A stretch of DNA of 38,885 nt from Gemmatimonadota bacterium (GTDB lineage Bacteria; Gemmatimonadota; Gemmatimonadetes; Longimicrobiales; Gaopeijiaceae). Both the position numbers and the translations under genes were made by a program. Within the stretch, counting starts at the first letter, position 1, and each line of letters starts with the position of its first letter. The DNA lies in contig JAPOYJ010000002.1 in NCBI GenBank assembly GCA_026706635.1, positions 1 to 38,885 on the forward strand, given 5' to 3'. The notes under the pieces are model-generated. The model was not told the DNA's origin. It worked only from the letters and a program-made list of their open reading frames with translations, and ran no database searches. Shown here one piece after another: positions 23,672 to 38,063 of this stretch.

Positions 23672-24490
23672 TTCGCTCCACTTCCAGAGCGCCTCCTGCG
23701 CAGCGCGGTCGCGGGCGTGAACGGACGGTTCGGAGACCTTCCCCTGCTCAAGGTAGGCACCGGCGAGCGCCTCGTCCCGGCGGCCCACCGCCAGCTCCGC
23801 GACTATCGGGGCCGCCTTCTCCGGGTTGTTGCCCAGGACGCGGGCCACCGTGCCGGTGCCCCACCCTCCGCCCATGTAGTCCCGGAGCAGCTGGGTATCG
23901 TAGACGCCCGGGTGCAGCGCGACCGGCTCGATCCCGTCACCGGAGGTGCGGCGTGCCAGCGCCCCGGTGAAGAGCACGTTGGCGAGCTTGCTCTGCTGGT
24001 ACGCGACCAGCTTGCCGTATCTGCGGCGCTCGAAGGAGGGGTCGGAGAGATCGAAGGCGGGGCCGTCGTGCGCGGCCGAGGAGATGGTGACCACCCTGCT
24101 GGACCCCTCGTAGGCGCCGAGGAGAGGCAGGAGCAGATTCGTGAGTAGGAAGTGGCCGAGGTGGGTGACGGCCAGCTGCAGCTCGAAGCCATCCCGGCTC
24201 ACCCGGTGCCGCTTAGGCAACACCGCGGCGTTGTTGACGAGGGCGGCGAGCGGGTGGCCAAGCGCCAGGGTTTGGCCAGCCCCCTCCCGCACCGAGGCGA
24301 GCGAGGCCAGGTCCGCTTCGACGAGGTGGTGCTCATCGCCATCCGGGAGCGGCGCCAGCCTGGCGAGCGCCGCCCTCCCCCGCTCGCGGTCGCGGCAGAT
24401 CATGACGACGCGGTGACCCTGCGATGCCAGCAGCTCGGCCGCGGCCAGACCGATCCCGCGATTGGCACCTGTGATCGCGACTGTCTCCAT
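23654..24490 (-). CDS. Short-chain dehydrogenase, retinol-dehydrogenase-like
   Basis: A 278-residue SDR with TGANRGIG (residues 7-14), NNAA (86-89), Ser138 in TISSAAH, and YQQSK with Tyr164 and Lys168. The segment VTHLGHFLLTNLLLPLL and the AFDLSDPSF insertion before the Tyr are typical of the retinol/protochlorophyllide-reductase-like branch; the actual substrate is unknown. The ATG at 24490 is 15 bases after the stop of the fused binding protein, so the two are likely cotranscribed. The last codons (VAVRG, then TAA) are encoded by a foldback element end, so the native C-terminus was probably a few residues different. Confidence 0.9.
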   Translation of the reverse strand: METVAITGANRGIGLAAAELLASQGHRVVMICRDRERGRAALARLAPLPDGDEHHLVEADLASLASVREGAGQTLALGHPLAALVNNAAVLPKRHRVSRDGFELQLAVTHLGHFLLTNLLLPLLGAYEGSSRVVTISSAAHDGPAFDLSDPSFERRRYGKLVAYQQSKLANVLFTGALARRTSGDGIEPVALHPGVYDTQLLRDYMGGGWGTGTVARVLGNNPEKAAPIVAELAVGRRDEALAGAYLEQGKVSEPSVHARDRAAQEALWKWSEVAVRG

Positions 24491-24505
24491 CGATCGCGTC
24501 GCGCG

Positions 24506-26878
24506 CTAGCTCTGGAAACACGGAGCGGCCTCGGCTTCCGAGGGCGGGTGCACCACGCGCTGCGACAATCCGCCCTGTCCGTCGTCCTGCCATTGCACCA
24601 GGAGTCCCCTGGCGGCCACCTGCGCCCCGGCCGAGCTCTCGCCGAGCGGCACGACCCGGTAGTCTCCGAAGACCGTCTGCGTCCCGGCGGAGAAGAGGTA
24701 GTCGCGGACAATCGAGTCGTCGATTCCGCCCACCTCGGCCACGGATACCGTCAGCGCCTCCGCGAGCAACTCCATCGCGCCAAAGGCACTAGCCGCCGTG
24801 AAGCCCGGAGACTCGCCGTAGAGCTCCTCGAAGCTGGCCACGAAGGTGGCGTTGTCCGCGATGGCGCCCTCGGTGTCGCGGCTGGGCAGCCAGCTCGTGT
24901 ACCCCACGACGCAGCGTGCCAGGTCGCCGACCTCGTCATGGAAGGAGGGCTCTTCGGGTCCCACCGCCCAACTCGTGAGGCGAGGCGCGTACCCGACCGC
25001 CGCAGCCGCCTCGGTAAGGCCGACGGCGTCGGACGAGTAGCCGCCGCCGATGAATATCTCGCCCTCCGCGTCCCTGGCGGCAACCGCCAGCGCCTCGTAG
25101 TCCGGGTCCTCGGAGAAGTCCATGTCAACGACCAGCTCGACGTCGTGGTCGTTAGCGGCCGAACGCACTCCCCTCGCCATGGCCCTCTGAAACCCCGAGT
25201 CCAGATAGACGAGGGAAGCCGTCGTCAGGCCCTCCGCCGCAGCCAACTCGACCGCTCCCCCGAGGAAGGACTCGGCCGAATTCAGCACCTGCACGCTCCA
25301 CTCGCGCCCCATCTTCTCCCAGATCGCGGGGTCGGCCGCCATGCTGGCGACAAGTGGCCTCCGGGCCGCCTCGACGATCGGCACGACCGCCGCGGTAACG
25401 GCGCTGCTGTAAGGCCCAAGGACCATGTCCACGGAATCGCCCCTGGTGAAGTCGTAGTAGAGCTGGGCAGCGCGCTGAGGGCTGCTGGCGTCGTCGGCAG
25501 CCACCAGGCGAACGGACCTGCCATCTATGCCCCCGCCCTCGTTCAGCATCTGGGCAGCTAGGCGATAGCCCCGAAACAACCTGGCCGCGTCCGTGCTGAG
25601 CGGTCCGGTCGCGGAGTATGTGAAGGCAACCACGATATCGGGTGGGGAATTCGTGCAGGGCTCGGCCTCGGCGACGGAGTCGGGATAGATCAGACGCTGC
25701 ACCAGGCCACCCTCTCCGTCGTCCTGCCACTGGAGCTGCTTGCGGATCAGCCTCGTCTGACTGCCCGCGTCCGAGTCCCCGAGCGGTGCGACGCCATATG
25801 GTCCCAACACCGTCTCCGTCTCGGTGGAGAACAGGTAGTTGCGCACTGCGGAGTCCGGGATTTCGCCGCTCTCGAGCATCGCTGCCTCGGCGGCCTTGCC
25901 GAGAAGCTCCATCGTCGCGAAGGCCGCTGCGGCCGTGTAGCCGGGAGTCAGGCCGTATTCCTCCTGGTAGGCCGCGATGAAGTCCTCGTTCGTCGCGAGC
26001 GGCCCGGTCGTAGCGAGCGACGCAGCCCACGGGGCGTTGCCGATGACACATCGCGCGCGGTCAACGCCAACGCGCTCCACCCAGTCGGGCTCCGCAGGGC
26101 CGATCGCCCAGCTGGTCAGGAGGGGGTAGTAGGACGCGGCGGCCACTGCGTTGGCGAAGGCGACCGCGTCCGCCGTGTAGCCCCCTCCCAGGAACAGGTC
26201 CGCCCCCAGCTCCTTGGCCCTCGCGGTCAGCGCGGCGTGGTCGGCACCGCCCACGGGATAGCTCTCGTCCAGTACGAGATCGAGGCCGTGCTCGGCCACG
26301 ACGTCCCGCACGCCCGCAGCCGCCGACACGGGAAAGCGCGAGTCCTCGTAGACCAGGGCGACGGTCTCCGCACCTACGGCCGCCGCCACCTCCACCGCAC
26401 CGCTCAGGTTGGCGCGGGCGTTGTTCATCATCTGCACCGTCCACCGGCGGCTCTTGCCACCCCAGATCTCGTGCGACGCGGCGAGCGGCGTGATCAGAGG
26501 CCGCGCGGCGGCCTCGGTCACCTCGACGACCGCCTGGGTGATCGAGCTCGCATAGGGACCCAGCAGCAGGTCAACGCTGTCGTCGGCGACGAATTCCCGG
26601 TAGAGTCCGGCGGCGGTCTGCGGGTCGCTGCGGTCGTTGCCCAGCACGAGCTCCACCTGCCTGCCGCCAATTCCGCCAGCTTCGTTGAGCATCCGCACCG
26701 CGAGCCGGTAGCCCCGCTCCACATTCATCCCCTCGGGCGCCAGGGCACCGGACTCGGGCCGGCTCGCCGCGATCCTCACCGGGGAGGTGTCGGGCATCGT
26801 ATCGGCGCACCCGGCACCGATGCCACCCAATAGCGTGAGCGACACAGCCAGCGAGCGTGTCGAAGAACACCTACTCAT
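24506..26878 (-). CDS. Fused tandem periplasmic binding protein, lipoprotein (Peripla_BP_6 x2)
   Basis: A 790-residue protein with a signal peptide and lipobox GAGC (Cys24). Two complete type I binding-protein domains follow: about 33-408 and about 413-787. They match closely: ERGYRLAVRMLNEAGGIGGR against FRGYRLAAQMLNEGGGIDGR, LLLGPYASSITQAVVEV against MVLGPYSSAVTAAVVPI, LFLGGGYTADAV against IFIGGGYSSDAV, and both end with EAEPC/EAAPC. Each half also keeps a conserved RCVIG/RCVVG cysteine. Single-domain relatives deliver branched-chain amino acids or similar ligands to ABC transporters, but no permease or ATPase gene is nearby. GGAGG lies 6 bases before the ATG. Confidence 0.92.
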   Translation of the reverse strand: MSRCSSTRSLAVSLTLLGGIGAGCADTMPDTSPVRIAASRPESGALAPEGMNVERGYRLAVRMLNEAGGIGGRQVELVLGNDRSDPQTAAGLYREFVADDSVDLLLGPYASSITQAVVEVTEAAARPLITPLAASHEIWGGKSRRWTVQMMNNARANLSGAVEVAAAVGAETVALVYEDSRFPVSAAAGVRDVVAEHGLDLVLDESYPVGGADHAALTARAKELGADLFLGGGYTADAVAFANAVAAASYYPLLTSWAIGPAEPDWVERVGVDRARCVIGNAPWAASLATTGPLATNEDFIAAYQEEYGLTPGYTAAAAFATMELLGKAAEAAMLESGEIPDSAVRNYLFSTETETVLGPYGVAPLGDSDAGSQTRLIRKQLQWQDDGEGGLVQRLIYPDSVAEAEPCTNSPPDIVVAFTYSATGPLSTDAARLFRGYRLAAQMLNEGGGIDGRSVRLVAADDASSPQRAAQLYYDFTRGDSVDMVLGPYSSAVTAAVVPIVEAARRPLVASMAADPAIWEKMGREWSVQVLNSAESFLGGAVELAAAEGLTTASLVYLDSGFQRAMARGVRSAANDHDVELVVDMDFSEDPDYEALAVAARDAEGEIFIGGGYSSDAVGLTEAAAAVGYAPRLTSWAVGPEEPSFHDEVGDLARCVVGYTSWLPSRDTEGAIADNATFVASFEELYGESPGFTAASAFGAMELLAEALTVSVAEVGGIDDSIVRDYLFSAGTQTVFGDYRVVPLGESSAGAQVAARGLLVQWQDDGQGGLSQRVVHPPSEAEAAPCFQS

Positions 26879-26944
26879 CCTGTGCCTCCTTGCTGGAGTC
26901 TCTGATTCAGTGAAGCCGATGCCCTGTCCAGGTTAGCGCGCCGC

Positions 26945-27040
26945 TGGACCCCCTCGCTCGCTCCTCCACAGTGTAATGTTTGCTTTACAATATGCAATCC
27001 ATAGTTTACAATTCCCATGTCCGTGGACAAGCCTCCCACA
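26945..27040. repeat. Rearranged foldback fragment with 39-bp module, copy 3
   Basis: It contains CGCTGGACCCCCTCGCTCGC (left-arm interior), the 39-bp module at 26972-27010 (TGTAA, TTACA, TGCAA, TTACA with spacers 8, 3, 8), then a left-end segment CCGTGGACAAGCCTCCCACA in an order unlike the complete copies. No right arm is recognised. It lies downstream of rpoC and upstream of the fused binding-protein gene; nothing else is seen in 26879-27050 apart from the GGAGG before that gene. Confidence 0.65.
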
Positions 27041-27050
27041 ACATCCGGCG

Positions 27051-31400
<4,350 letters not shown>

Positions 31401-31427
31401 CGTGTGGTTGCAGTGCTAGTTGTGCCC

Positions 31428-31473
31428 AGCAGTCCGTGGATAATCTCGCGCGAGCACCGAGAGCGGCGAAGCG
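31428..31473. repeat. Foldback-element arm in the rpoB-rpoC junction
   Basis: AGCAGTCCGTGGATAATCTC, then GCGCGAGCACCGAGAG and CGGCGAAGCG, is the exact consensus right arm (inverse orientation) of the foldback family. Only one arm is present. It occupies half of the 90 bases between rpoB and rpoC, so it is transcribed as part of the polymerase operon. Confidence 0.85.
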
Positions 31474-31490
31474 GGCCGCATCGTGTCTCC

Positions 31491-34400
31491 TCACTCTTCC
31501 CGGTTGAGCTCGACGGCCAGTCCCAGCGCCTGGAGCTCCTTGACGAGGACGTTGAAGGACTCGGGAATCCCGGGCTTCGGCAGGTTCTCGCCCTTCACGA
31601 TCGCTTCGTAGACCTTGGAGCGTCCCGTCACGTCGTCGGACTTGACGGTGAGGATCTCTTGCAGCGTGTGCGCCGCCCCGTAGGCCTCGAGCGCCCACAC
31701 CTCCATCTCGCCGAAGCGCTGACCGCCGAACTGCGCCTTGCCCGCGAGCGGCTGCTGCGTCACGAGCGAGTAGGGGCCGATGCTGCGTGCGTGGATCTTG
31801 TCGTCGACGAGGTGGGAGAGCTTGAGGACGTAGATGACGCCGACTGTGATGGGGAAGCGGAAGCGCTTCCCGCTCCGTCCGTCCCGGAGCCAGATCTTGC
31901 CGTTGGAGAGTATGTCGGCGGCTGCCAGGAGCTCCTGCACCGAAGCCTCCAGGCTGGCCCCCTTATTGCCCTTCGCAAGTGCGTGGACAGCCGGAAAGAC
32001 GTCGTCTAGCGGACGGCCTCGCTTCTCGGCCACCCACCTGGCGGCCCCGACTACGAAGTCGCCCAGCGCTTCGAGGACCCCGTGCGCCTCCTCGCCAGCC
32101 CACGGCGCCAGGTAGTCGTCGAGCGACTTCCCGATCCCGACCCCGGCGGCATCCGAGATGGACGTGCCCGAGCTCCCGTTTCCGGAGCTCCCGTTGTCCG
32201 ATACCGAGGCGCTGCGAATCTGGCCCGTCTCCGGGTGCAGATCGGCCGCGCGCAGGAGGCGCTCGTAGTGAAGCGTCTCGAAGGGCCACTCGACGTCCGC
32301 CTGCAGCGTCGCCGCCGCCCACCTCGCCCCCGCCAGCTTCAGGAGGATCGAGATCTCGTCCTCGGAAGCCCCCTGGAAAACGGGCGTCTTGGCCCCGAAA
32401 CCCAGGTTCTCGGCTGCCCACCCCAGGTGGGTCTCCAGGATCTGGCCCACATTCATGCGGGACGGCACGCCGAGCGGGTTGAGGACGATGTCGACCGCCG
32501 ACCCATCCGGGAGGAAGGGCATGTCCTCCTGCGGCGCGATCCGCGCGATGATTCCCTTGTTGCCGTGGCGGCCAGCCATCTTGTCGCCGACCGAGATCTT
32601 CCGCTTCTCGGCCACGTAGACCTTGACGAGCTGCACCACGCCCGGCGGGAGCTCGTCGGGCTGGAACACCTTGTCGATCTGCTCCTCGGTGCGCTCGCGG
32701 ACGCGCTCGGTGCGCCGCTTGGCCTCCCGGACGAGCGCCTGGATCTTCTCGTTGACCTTCGGGTCCTGCACCTTGAGTCGCGAGAGGTCGATCTCCGACA
32801 GGCTCACCCCGCGCAGCACCCTGGCGCTGATCCTCGTGCCCTCCTCGAAGAAGGGCTCGACCGTGCCCCGCTTCAGGCAGAGTGCGATCGTCTGGTTGCG
32901 CGGGCGCGTGAGGAGCACCCGCAGCTCCTCGTCGCGCGCCCCGATGATGCGGCGGATCTCGTCGCGCTCCTCGTTCCTGAGCTCGCCGATGCGGGCACCG
33001 TGCTCCCGTTCCAGCAGAGGGTCGTCTATCCGGCGCGAGAATATCTTGACGTCGATGACCGTCCCGACCATCCCCGGCGACATGCGGAGCGACGAGTCCT
33101 TCACGTCCTTGGCCTTCTCTCCGAAGATCGAGGTCAGCAGCTTCTCCTCCGGCGAGAGCTCGGTCTCGCCCTTCGGCGTGATCTTGCCGCATAGGATGTC
33201 GCCGCTCTTGACGCGGGCGCCGACGCGCACAATCCCGCGCTCGTCCAGATCCACAAGGCTTTCCTCGGCCACGTTCGGAAGCTCGCGCGTGATCTCCTCC
33301 ATCCCGCGCTTCGTGTCCCGGACGTGCAGCTCGAGCTCCTGGATGTGGATCGAGGTGAAGATGTCGTCCCGAACGAGACGCTCCGAAACGACGATCGCGT
33401 CCTCGAAGTTGTGGCCGTACCAGGGCATGAAGGCGACGCGAACGTTGCGTCCGAGCGCGAGCTCGCTCCGGTCGGTCGAGGGTCCGTCGGCGATGATGTC
33501 GCCCTTCCTGACCCGCGCCCCCGACCTGACCAGCGGACGCTGGTTGATGGCGGTGTCCTGGTTGGTCCGCCAGAACTTCTTGAGCCGGTAGCGGTCGAAC
33601 TGGGCCAGCTTGGCGAGGGGCCTGCGGGCGGCCTTCTTCTCGACGCCCTTGTCCACGACGATCTCGTCGGCGGTGACGCGCACCACCTTCCCGTCCCGCC
33701 GGGCGACGACGACGGCGCCGGAGTCCCGCGCGACCTTCTCCTCGAGTCCGGTGCCGACAAGCGGCGAATCGGTGTAGAGGAGCGGCACACCCTGACGCTG
33801 CATGTTGGAGCCCATCAGCGCCCGGTTGGCGTCGTCGTGCTCCAGGAAGGGAATCATCGCCGCGGCGACCGAGACCAGCTGGTCGGGAGCGACGTCGATG
33901 TAGTCGATATCCTCCGGCCTCTCGAGGGGGAAGTCGCCCCGGCGGCGGCAGAGGACGTACTCGTTCTGGAACGATCCATCGGGGTTCAGCGGTGCGTTCG
34001 CCTGCGCGATCGTCGCCTCCTGCTCCTCGTTGGCCGAGAGCCAGCCGATCTCGTCGGTCACCCTTCCCTCGACTACCCTTCGGTACGGCGTCTCGACAAA
34101 GCCCAGATCGTTTACGCGCGCATACGTCGTGAGCGAGGTGATCAGACCGATGTTGGGGCCCTCGGGCGTCTCGATCGGACACATGCGCCCGTAGTGCGAG
34201 TAGTGCACGTCGCGCACCTCGAAGCCGGCCCGTTCGCGAGTCAGCCCCCCCGGCCCGAGCGCAGAGAGGCGCCGCTTGTGGGTGAGCTCGGCCAGAGGGT
34301 TGGTTTGGTCCATGAACTGGCTGAGCTGCGACGACCCGAAGAAGGCCTGGATGACCGCCGACACGGTGCGCGCATTCACCAGATCGTCGATGTTCACCTT

Positions 34401-35750
34401 CTTGGGGTCGTTGCTGATCGACATGCGCTCGCGCACCAGCCTGGCCATCCGCGAAAGGCCGACCGAGAGCTGGTTGGCGATGAGCTCGCCCACGGTGCGC
34501 ACGCGCCGGTTCCCCAGGTGGTCGATGTCGTCGATTCGGCCCCTGCCCTCGCTGAGCTCGATCAGGTACCTGACGATCTCGACGAAGTCCTCCTTGGTGA
34601 GCACAGTCTCGGTGGCGGGGATGTCGAGCCCCAGCCGCTGGTTGATCTTGTATCGGCCGACGCGTCCCAGGTCGTAGCGCTGCGGATCGAAGAAGACCTG
34701 CTCGAGCGCCCTGCGCGCCGTGCGCAGGTTGGGGGCCTCACCCGGACGGAGGAGCGAGTAGATGGCGTTCAGCGCCTCCTCCTCGTTCTCGGTCGGGTCC
34801 TTCGCTATGGTGTTCTTGACTATCGGGCTCTCGCCCGGACGCCCGCCCTTGGCCTCGGGGGCCGACCTGAAGAGCTGAACCTCCTTGCAGCCCAGGCGCT
34901 GGAGAAGCCTGACCGAGTCCTTGTCGAGCTCCGCTCCGACCTCGAGCACCACCTCGCCGGTCTCCGTGTCCACGACCTCCTCGGCGACGACGGCGCCGAG
35001 GACCGATCGCTCGTCCTCCTCCTCATCGGGGACCACAGCCGGCCTGGACTCGAAGAAGAGCCGGTAGATGTCGGCGTCCGAGCCGTACCCGAAGGCGCGC
35101 AGCAGAGCCGACGCCGGGAACTTCTTCTTCTTGTCGATGTGGACGTAGCAGATGTCGTTGATGTCGATCGTGAACTCGACCCACGACCCCCTGAAGGGGA
35201 TAATCCGGGCGCTGTTCAGGCGGGCGCCGTTCGGGTGCACCTCCTCCTCGAAGACCACGCCCGGAGAGCGGTGCAGCTGGCTCACCACGACCCGCTCAGC
35301 CCCGTTGATGACGAAGGTCCCCAGGTGCGTCAGCAACGGCAGGTCGCCCAGGTAGACATCCTTCTCGACGGTCTCCCGCAGCCGCCTCTTCTTGCCCTTG
35401 CCCTCGTAGAAGCCGAGACGCAGCATCGCCTTGAGGGGCGAAGCATACGTCATGTCGCGTTCGATGCACTCCTCGACCGAGTACTTCGGCTCGCCCAGGG
35501 CGGAGGAGACGTACTCGAGCTCGCCATTCGTGTCCTTGATGGGAAAGATGTCCTCGAAGATGCCGTCAAGGGAGAACTCCCACCCCTCCGAGTCGGCGGG
35601 GCCGCGCTTCACGAGCTTCCCGAAGGAGCGCGTCTGGACGTCAAGCAGGTCGGGCATCGGCATCGCCGCGCGCAGCTTGCCGAAACTGACGGCCGGGCGG
35701 GTGCCCTCTATCGCGCCGGTGGGCTGGACGGCGCCGTTCTCACTAGGCAA
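31491..35750 (-). CDS. rpoB: DNA-directed RNA polymerase beta subunit, with unusual C-terminal-region insertion
   Basis: A 1419-residue protein, longer than E. coli RpoB (1342). The rifampicin region reads [20 protein letters not shown] followed by [13 protein letters not shown], with the residues expected of a sensitive enzyme. Conserved C-terminal elements include [11 protein letters not shown]-type [20 protein letters not shown]. Between LLKLAG (about residue 1138) and GKIWLRDGR (about 1280) lie about 140 residues where E. coli has about 15. The insertion includes a Ser/Gly/Asn-rich linker ([13 protein letters not shown]) and helical segments. TTG start with GGGAG 9 bases upstream. Part of the rplKAJL-rpoBC operon. 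Confidence 0.97.
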   Translation of the reverse strand: MPSENGAVQPTGAIEGTRPAVSFGKLRAAMPMPDLLDVQTRSFGKLVKRGPADSEGWEFSLDGIFEDIFPIKDTNGELEYVSSALGEPKYSVEECIERDMTYASPLKAMLRLGFYEGKGKKRRLRETVEKDVYLGDLPLLTHLGTFVINGAERVVVSQLHRSPGVVFEEEVHPNGARLNSARIIPFRGSWVEFTIDINDICYVHIDKKKKFPASALLRAFGYGSDADIYRLFFESRPAVVPDEEEDERSVLGAVVAEEVVDTETGEVVLEVGAELDKDSVRLLQRLGCKEVQLFRSAPEAKGGRPGESPIVKNTIAKDPTENEEEALNAIYSLLRPGEAPNLRTARRALEQVFFDPQRYDLGRVGRYKINQRLGLDIPATETVLTKEDFVEIVRYLIELSEGRGRIDDIDHLGNRRVRTVGELIANQLSVGLSRMARLVRERMSISNDPKKVNIDDLVNARTVSAVIQAFFGSSQLSQFMDQTNPLAELTHKRRLSALGPGGLTRERAGFEVRDVHYSHYGRMCPIETPEGPNIGLITSLTTYARVNDLGFVETPYRRVVEGRVTDEIGWLSANEEQEATIAQANAPLNPDGSFQNEYVLCRRRGDFPLERPEDIDYIDVAPDQLVSVAAAMIPFLEHDDANRALMGSNMQRQGVPLLYTDSPLVGTGLEEKVARDSGAVVVARRDGKVVRVTADEIVVDKGVEKKAARRPLAKLAQFDRYRLKKFWRTNQDTAINQRPLVRSGARVRKGDIIADGPSTDRSELALGRNVRVAFMPWYGHNFEDAIVVSERLVRDDIFTSIHIQELELHVRDTKRGMEEITRELPNVAEESLVDLDERGIVRVGARVKSGDILCGKITPKGETELSPEEKLLTSIFGEKAKDVKDSSLRMSPGMVGTVIDVKIFSRRIDDPLLEREHGARIGELRNEERDEIRRIIGARDEELRVLLTRPRNQTIALCLKRGTVEPFFEEGTRISARVLRGVSLSEIDLSRLKVQDPKVNEKIQALVREAKRRTERVRERTEEQIDKVFQPDELPPGVVQLVKVYVAEKRKISVGDKMAGRHGNKGIIARIAPQEDMPFLPDGSAVDIVLNPLGVPSRMNVGQILETHLGWAAENLGFGAKTPVFQGASEDEISILLKLAGARWAAATLQADVEWPFETLHYERLLRAADLHPETGQIRSASVSDNGSSGNGSSGTSISDAAGVGIGKSLDDYLAPWAGEEAHGVLEALGDFVVGAARWVAEKRGRPLDDVFPAVHALAKGNKGASLEASVQELLAAADILSNGKIWLRDGRSGKRFRFPITVGVIYVLKLSHLVDDKIHARSIGPYSLVTQQPLAGKAQFGGQRFGEMEVWALEAYGAAHTLQEILTVKSDDVTGRSKVYEAIVKGENLPKPGIPESFNVLVKELQALGLAVELNREE

Positions 35751-35818
35751 TTGACCACACTCCCGTAGTAGTTATGGATAGGCGACGGGCACGAGCCCGC
35801 ACCGGGGGCGGAGATGGC

Positions 35819-35846
35819 ATGGGGCACCCCCGCGCGGGGCGCCCAT
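35819..35846 (-). promoter_or_regulatory. Strong hairpin in the rplL-rpoB spacer
   Basis: ATGGGGCACCCC pairs with GGGGCGCCCAT around a CGCG-type loop, with one bulge. The spacer between rplL and rpoB is 129 bases, the largest in the operon. In E. coli the same spacer holds an attenuator and RNase III site; a comparable role here is inference, and no T-run follows. Confidence 0.4.
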
Positions 35847-35879
35847 GGATCCGACTCGACGTGTACAGCGAGGGGCGAC

Positions 35880-36260
35880 CTACTTGAGGACCACGGTGGC
35901 GCCGACTTCCTCCAGCTTCGCCTTGATCTCCTCGCCCTCCTCCTTGCCGACGCCCTCCCTGACCGAGCTGGGCGCCTTGTCGACGAGCTCCTTGGCCTCC
36001 TTGAGGCCCAGGCTCGTGATCTGCCGCACCACCTTGATCACCTGGATCTTCTTCGACCCGAAGTCCTCGAGCACCACCTCGAACTCGGACTGCTCCTCCT
36101 CGGCGGCCTCCTGAGGCCCGGCTGCGCCAGGCATCGCCATCGCCGGGGCGACGGCCGCGCTCACGTTGAAGCGGCTCTTGAAGGCCTCCACAAACTCCGA
36201 CAGCTCCGTGACCGTCATGGTGCCGAAGGTCTCGAGCAGCTCCTCCTGATTCACAGCCAT
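35880..36260 (-). CDS. rplL: Ribosomal protein L7/L12
   Basis: A 126-residue protein. The N-terminal dimer helices are [20 protein letters not shown], followed by an Ala/Pro/Met-rich hinge ([17 protein letters not shown], about 37-53) and the C-terminal domain with the conserved [10 protein letters not shown] and [13 protein letters not shown] stretch that contacts elongation factors. Start at MAVNQEEL with GGAGAG upstream; an ATG 13 codons earlier is open but lies outside the family alignment. It lies 78 bases after rplJ and 129 before rpoB. Confidence 0.97.
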   Translation of the reverse strand: MAVNQEELLETFGTMTVTELSEFVEAFKSRFNVSAAVAPAMAMPGAAGPQEAAEEEQSEFEVVLEDFGSKKIQVIKVVRQITSLGLKEAKELVDKAPSSVREGVGKEEGEEIKAKLEEVGATVVLK

Positions 36261-36338
36261 AGTCTCTCCTGCCTCCCGTTGGGTGCGCCCCGTTCGCACG
36301 GGTCCGCCGTGGAAATCGTCACTCTGGCCACTACGCCT

Positions 36339-36869
36339 CTATCGCTCTCGGTCGCGCTCGCCCTGGAGCGCCTCCACCAGTCCCGCCATCTCCTGCAGCT
36401 TGCCCTGGATCGCGGTCAGGAGCGCCGCCGTCGGAGCGCTCAGCGCACCGGCCATCTGCGCGAGGAGCTCCTCTCTGGAGGGCAGCTCGGCCAGGCGCCG
36501 AATCGCATCCGGGTCGAGCACCTCGCTCGCCAGCACGCCCACCTTGAGCGCAGGCCTGTCTTCGTTCTCCCTGGCAAAGTCCCTGATCGTCTTGGCAACC
36601 GCCGCCACTACCTCCGAGTCGCCGAAGACCACTCCGGTCGGGCCCTCCAGGTGGCCCGAGATGTCGGGCATCTCGGTATCGGCGAGAGCTCGCTTGACGA
36701 GACGGTTCTTCACCACCAGGAACTCGCCGCCCGACTTCTTGAGCTGGCTCCTCAGCGTCGTCATCTGCTTGACGCCCAGTCCGGTAAAGTCCGTCAGGAG
36801 TATCGCATCCGTCTCCTGGACGCGCTCTCGGAATCCCTCCACGAATGCTTCTTTACGCTCTCTGATCAT
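36339..36869 (-). CDS. rplJ: Ribosomal protein L10
   Basis: A 176-residue protein with the L10 N-terminal pattern MIRERKEAFVEGFRERVQE and ILLTDFTGLGVKQMTTLR, the FLVVKNRLVKRAL strand-helix, and GPTGVVFGD. The C-terminal helix that carries L7/L12 dimers ends in REELLAQMAGALSAPTAAL and a final charged helix. Its ATG is only 4 bases after the rplA stop, so there is no room for an L10-leader between rplA and rplJ; any autoregulatory leader would have to lie inside rplA. Confidence 0.97.
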   Translation of the reverse strand: MIRERKEAFVEGFRERVQETDAILLTDFTGLGVKQMTTLRSQLKKSGGEFLVVKNRLVKRALADTEMPDISGHLEGPTGVVFGDSEVVAAVAKTIRDFARENEDRPALKVGVLASEVLDPDAIRRLAELPSREELLAQMAGALSAPTAALLTAIQGKLQEMAGLVEALQGERDRER

Positions 36870-36873
36870 GGCC

Positions 36874-37572
36874 TTACCCGGATCGCGCGAAGCTGTTGGG
36901 ATCGACGGCCACGCTCGGCCCCATCGTGCTCGACACCGACACGCTCTTCACATAGGTGCCCTTGGACGCCGAAGGCTTGGCCCTGAGCACCGACGACATG
37001 AAGGCGTTCAGGTTCTCGACCAGCGGCTCGAGATCGAAGGACACCCGCCCGATCGGGGCGTGCAGGTTGCCGGTCCGGTCGACCCGGTACTCGATCTTCC
37101 CCGCCTTGATCTCGGCGATCGCCCGACCCACGTTGAAGGTCACCGTGCCGGCCTTCGGCGTCGGCATGAGGCCGCGTGGCCCCAGGATCCGGCCCAGAGG
37201 TCCGACGAGCCGCATCAGGTTCGGGGTTGCCACGCAGACGTCGAAGTCGAGCCATCCGCCCTTGATCTTCTCGACGTACTCCGTCCCCACGTAGTCGGCA
37301 CCGGCCTCCTCGGCCTCCACCTCGTGCTCGCCCTGGCAGATCGCGAGCACCCGTGGGGACTTACCGGTGCCATGGGGGAGCACCACCGTGCCGCGCACCA
37401 CCTGGTCGGCGCGCCGGGGGTCGACGCCCAGATGGGTTGCGACATCGATGCTCTCGTCGAAGCCGGCGTAGGCCATCTCCTTGACCCTGCCTAGAGCCTC
37501 GCCGGGCTGTCGCTTCGCGAGGGTGTCGTACGAGCCCCTCGCCTCCGAGTACTTCCTGCCGCGTCTTGGCAC
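36874..37572 (-). CDS. rplA: Ribosomal protein L1
   Basis: A 232-residue protein of normal length. Recognisable parts are the [20 protein letters not shown] strand, the [23 protein letters not shown]-binding loop, and the C-terminal [20 protein letters not shown]. It forms the L1 stalk and in many bacteria represses the L11 operon by binding its own mRNA. Start is GTG at 37572, with GGAGG 5 bases upstream. 19 bases after rplK. Confidence 0.97.
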   Translation of the reverse strand: MPRRGRKYSEARGSYDTLAKRQPGEALGRVKEMAYAGFDESIDVATHLGVDPRRADQVVRGTVVLPHGTGKSPRVLAICQGEHEVEAEEAGADYVGTEYVEKIKGGWLDFDVCVATPNLMRLVGPLGRILGPRGLMPTPKAGTVTFNVGRAIAEIKAGKIEYRVDRTGNLHAPIGRVSFDLEPLVENLNAFMSSVLRAKPSASKGTYVKSVSVSSTMGPSVAVDPNSFARSG

Positions 37573-37591
37573 AATGTCCTCCGTAGGGCCC

Positions 37592-38035
37592 TCAGGCCGC
37601 CAGCTCGCCGTCCACCTCGATGCCCATGGCCCGCGCCGTACCGCTGACCATCCGCATGGCGCTCACGATGTCCTCCGTATTCAGATCCGGCATCTTGATC
37701 TCGGCGATCTCCTTCACCTGGGCCACCGTCAGCGTCGCCACCTTGTCGGTGTGCGGCTCCGCCGAGCCCTTCTCGATCCCGAGCGCCTTCCTGATCAGGA
37801 AGGAGGCAGGCGGGGTCTTCGTGACGAAGGTGAAGGAGCGGTCGACGTACACGGTGATCTCGACCGGAATCAGCGTGCCCGCCTGCGCCTGCGTCCTCGC
37901 GTTGAACTGCTTGCAGAAGTCCATGATGTTCACGCCGTGCTGGCCGAGCGCCGGACCCACCGGGGGGGCCGGATTCGCCTGGCCGCCGACGATCTGGAGC
38001 TTCGCAAATCCGAGGATCTTCTTTGGTGGTGGCAT
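37592..38035 (-). CDS. rplK: Ribosomal protein L11
   Basis: A 147-residue protein. The N-terminal domain has [20 protein letters not shown], the thiostrepton and GTPase-centre region, then [12 protein letters not shown]. The C-terminal RNA-binding domain ends [17 protein letters not shown] precedes the ATG. 28 bases after nusG. It has the usual role in the factor-binding centre and in RelA activation. Confidence 0.97.
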   Translation of the reverse strand: MPPPKKILGFAKLQIVGGQANPAPPVGPALGQHGVNIMDFCKQFNARTQAQAGTLIPVEITVYVDRSFTFVTKTPPASFLIRKALGIEKGSAEPHTDKVATLTVAQVKEIAEIKMPDLNTEDIVSAMRMVSGTARAMGIEVDGELAA

Positions 38036-38063
38036 CGCTGTCCTCTGGCCTTTCTTGCTTGAG

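Noticed and set aside
23215-23700. Open frames through the composite repeat (e.g. 23215-23970)
   Set aside because: The element reads open in several frames in every copy, with no ribosome-binding sites and no conserved protein between copies.
34200-34330. Rifampicin resistance change in rpoB
   Set aside because: The resistance-determining residues ([15 protein letters not shown]) are those of sensitive enzymes.
36870-36873. L10 leader regulatory RNA before rplJ
   Set aside because: Only four bases separate rplA and rplJ, so a separate leader cannot fit there.
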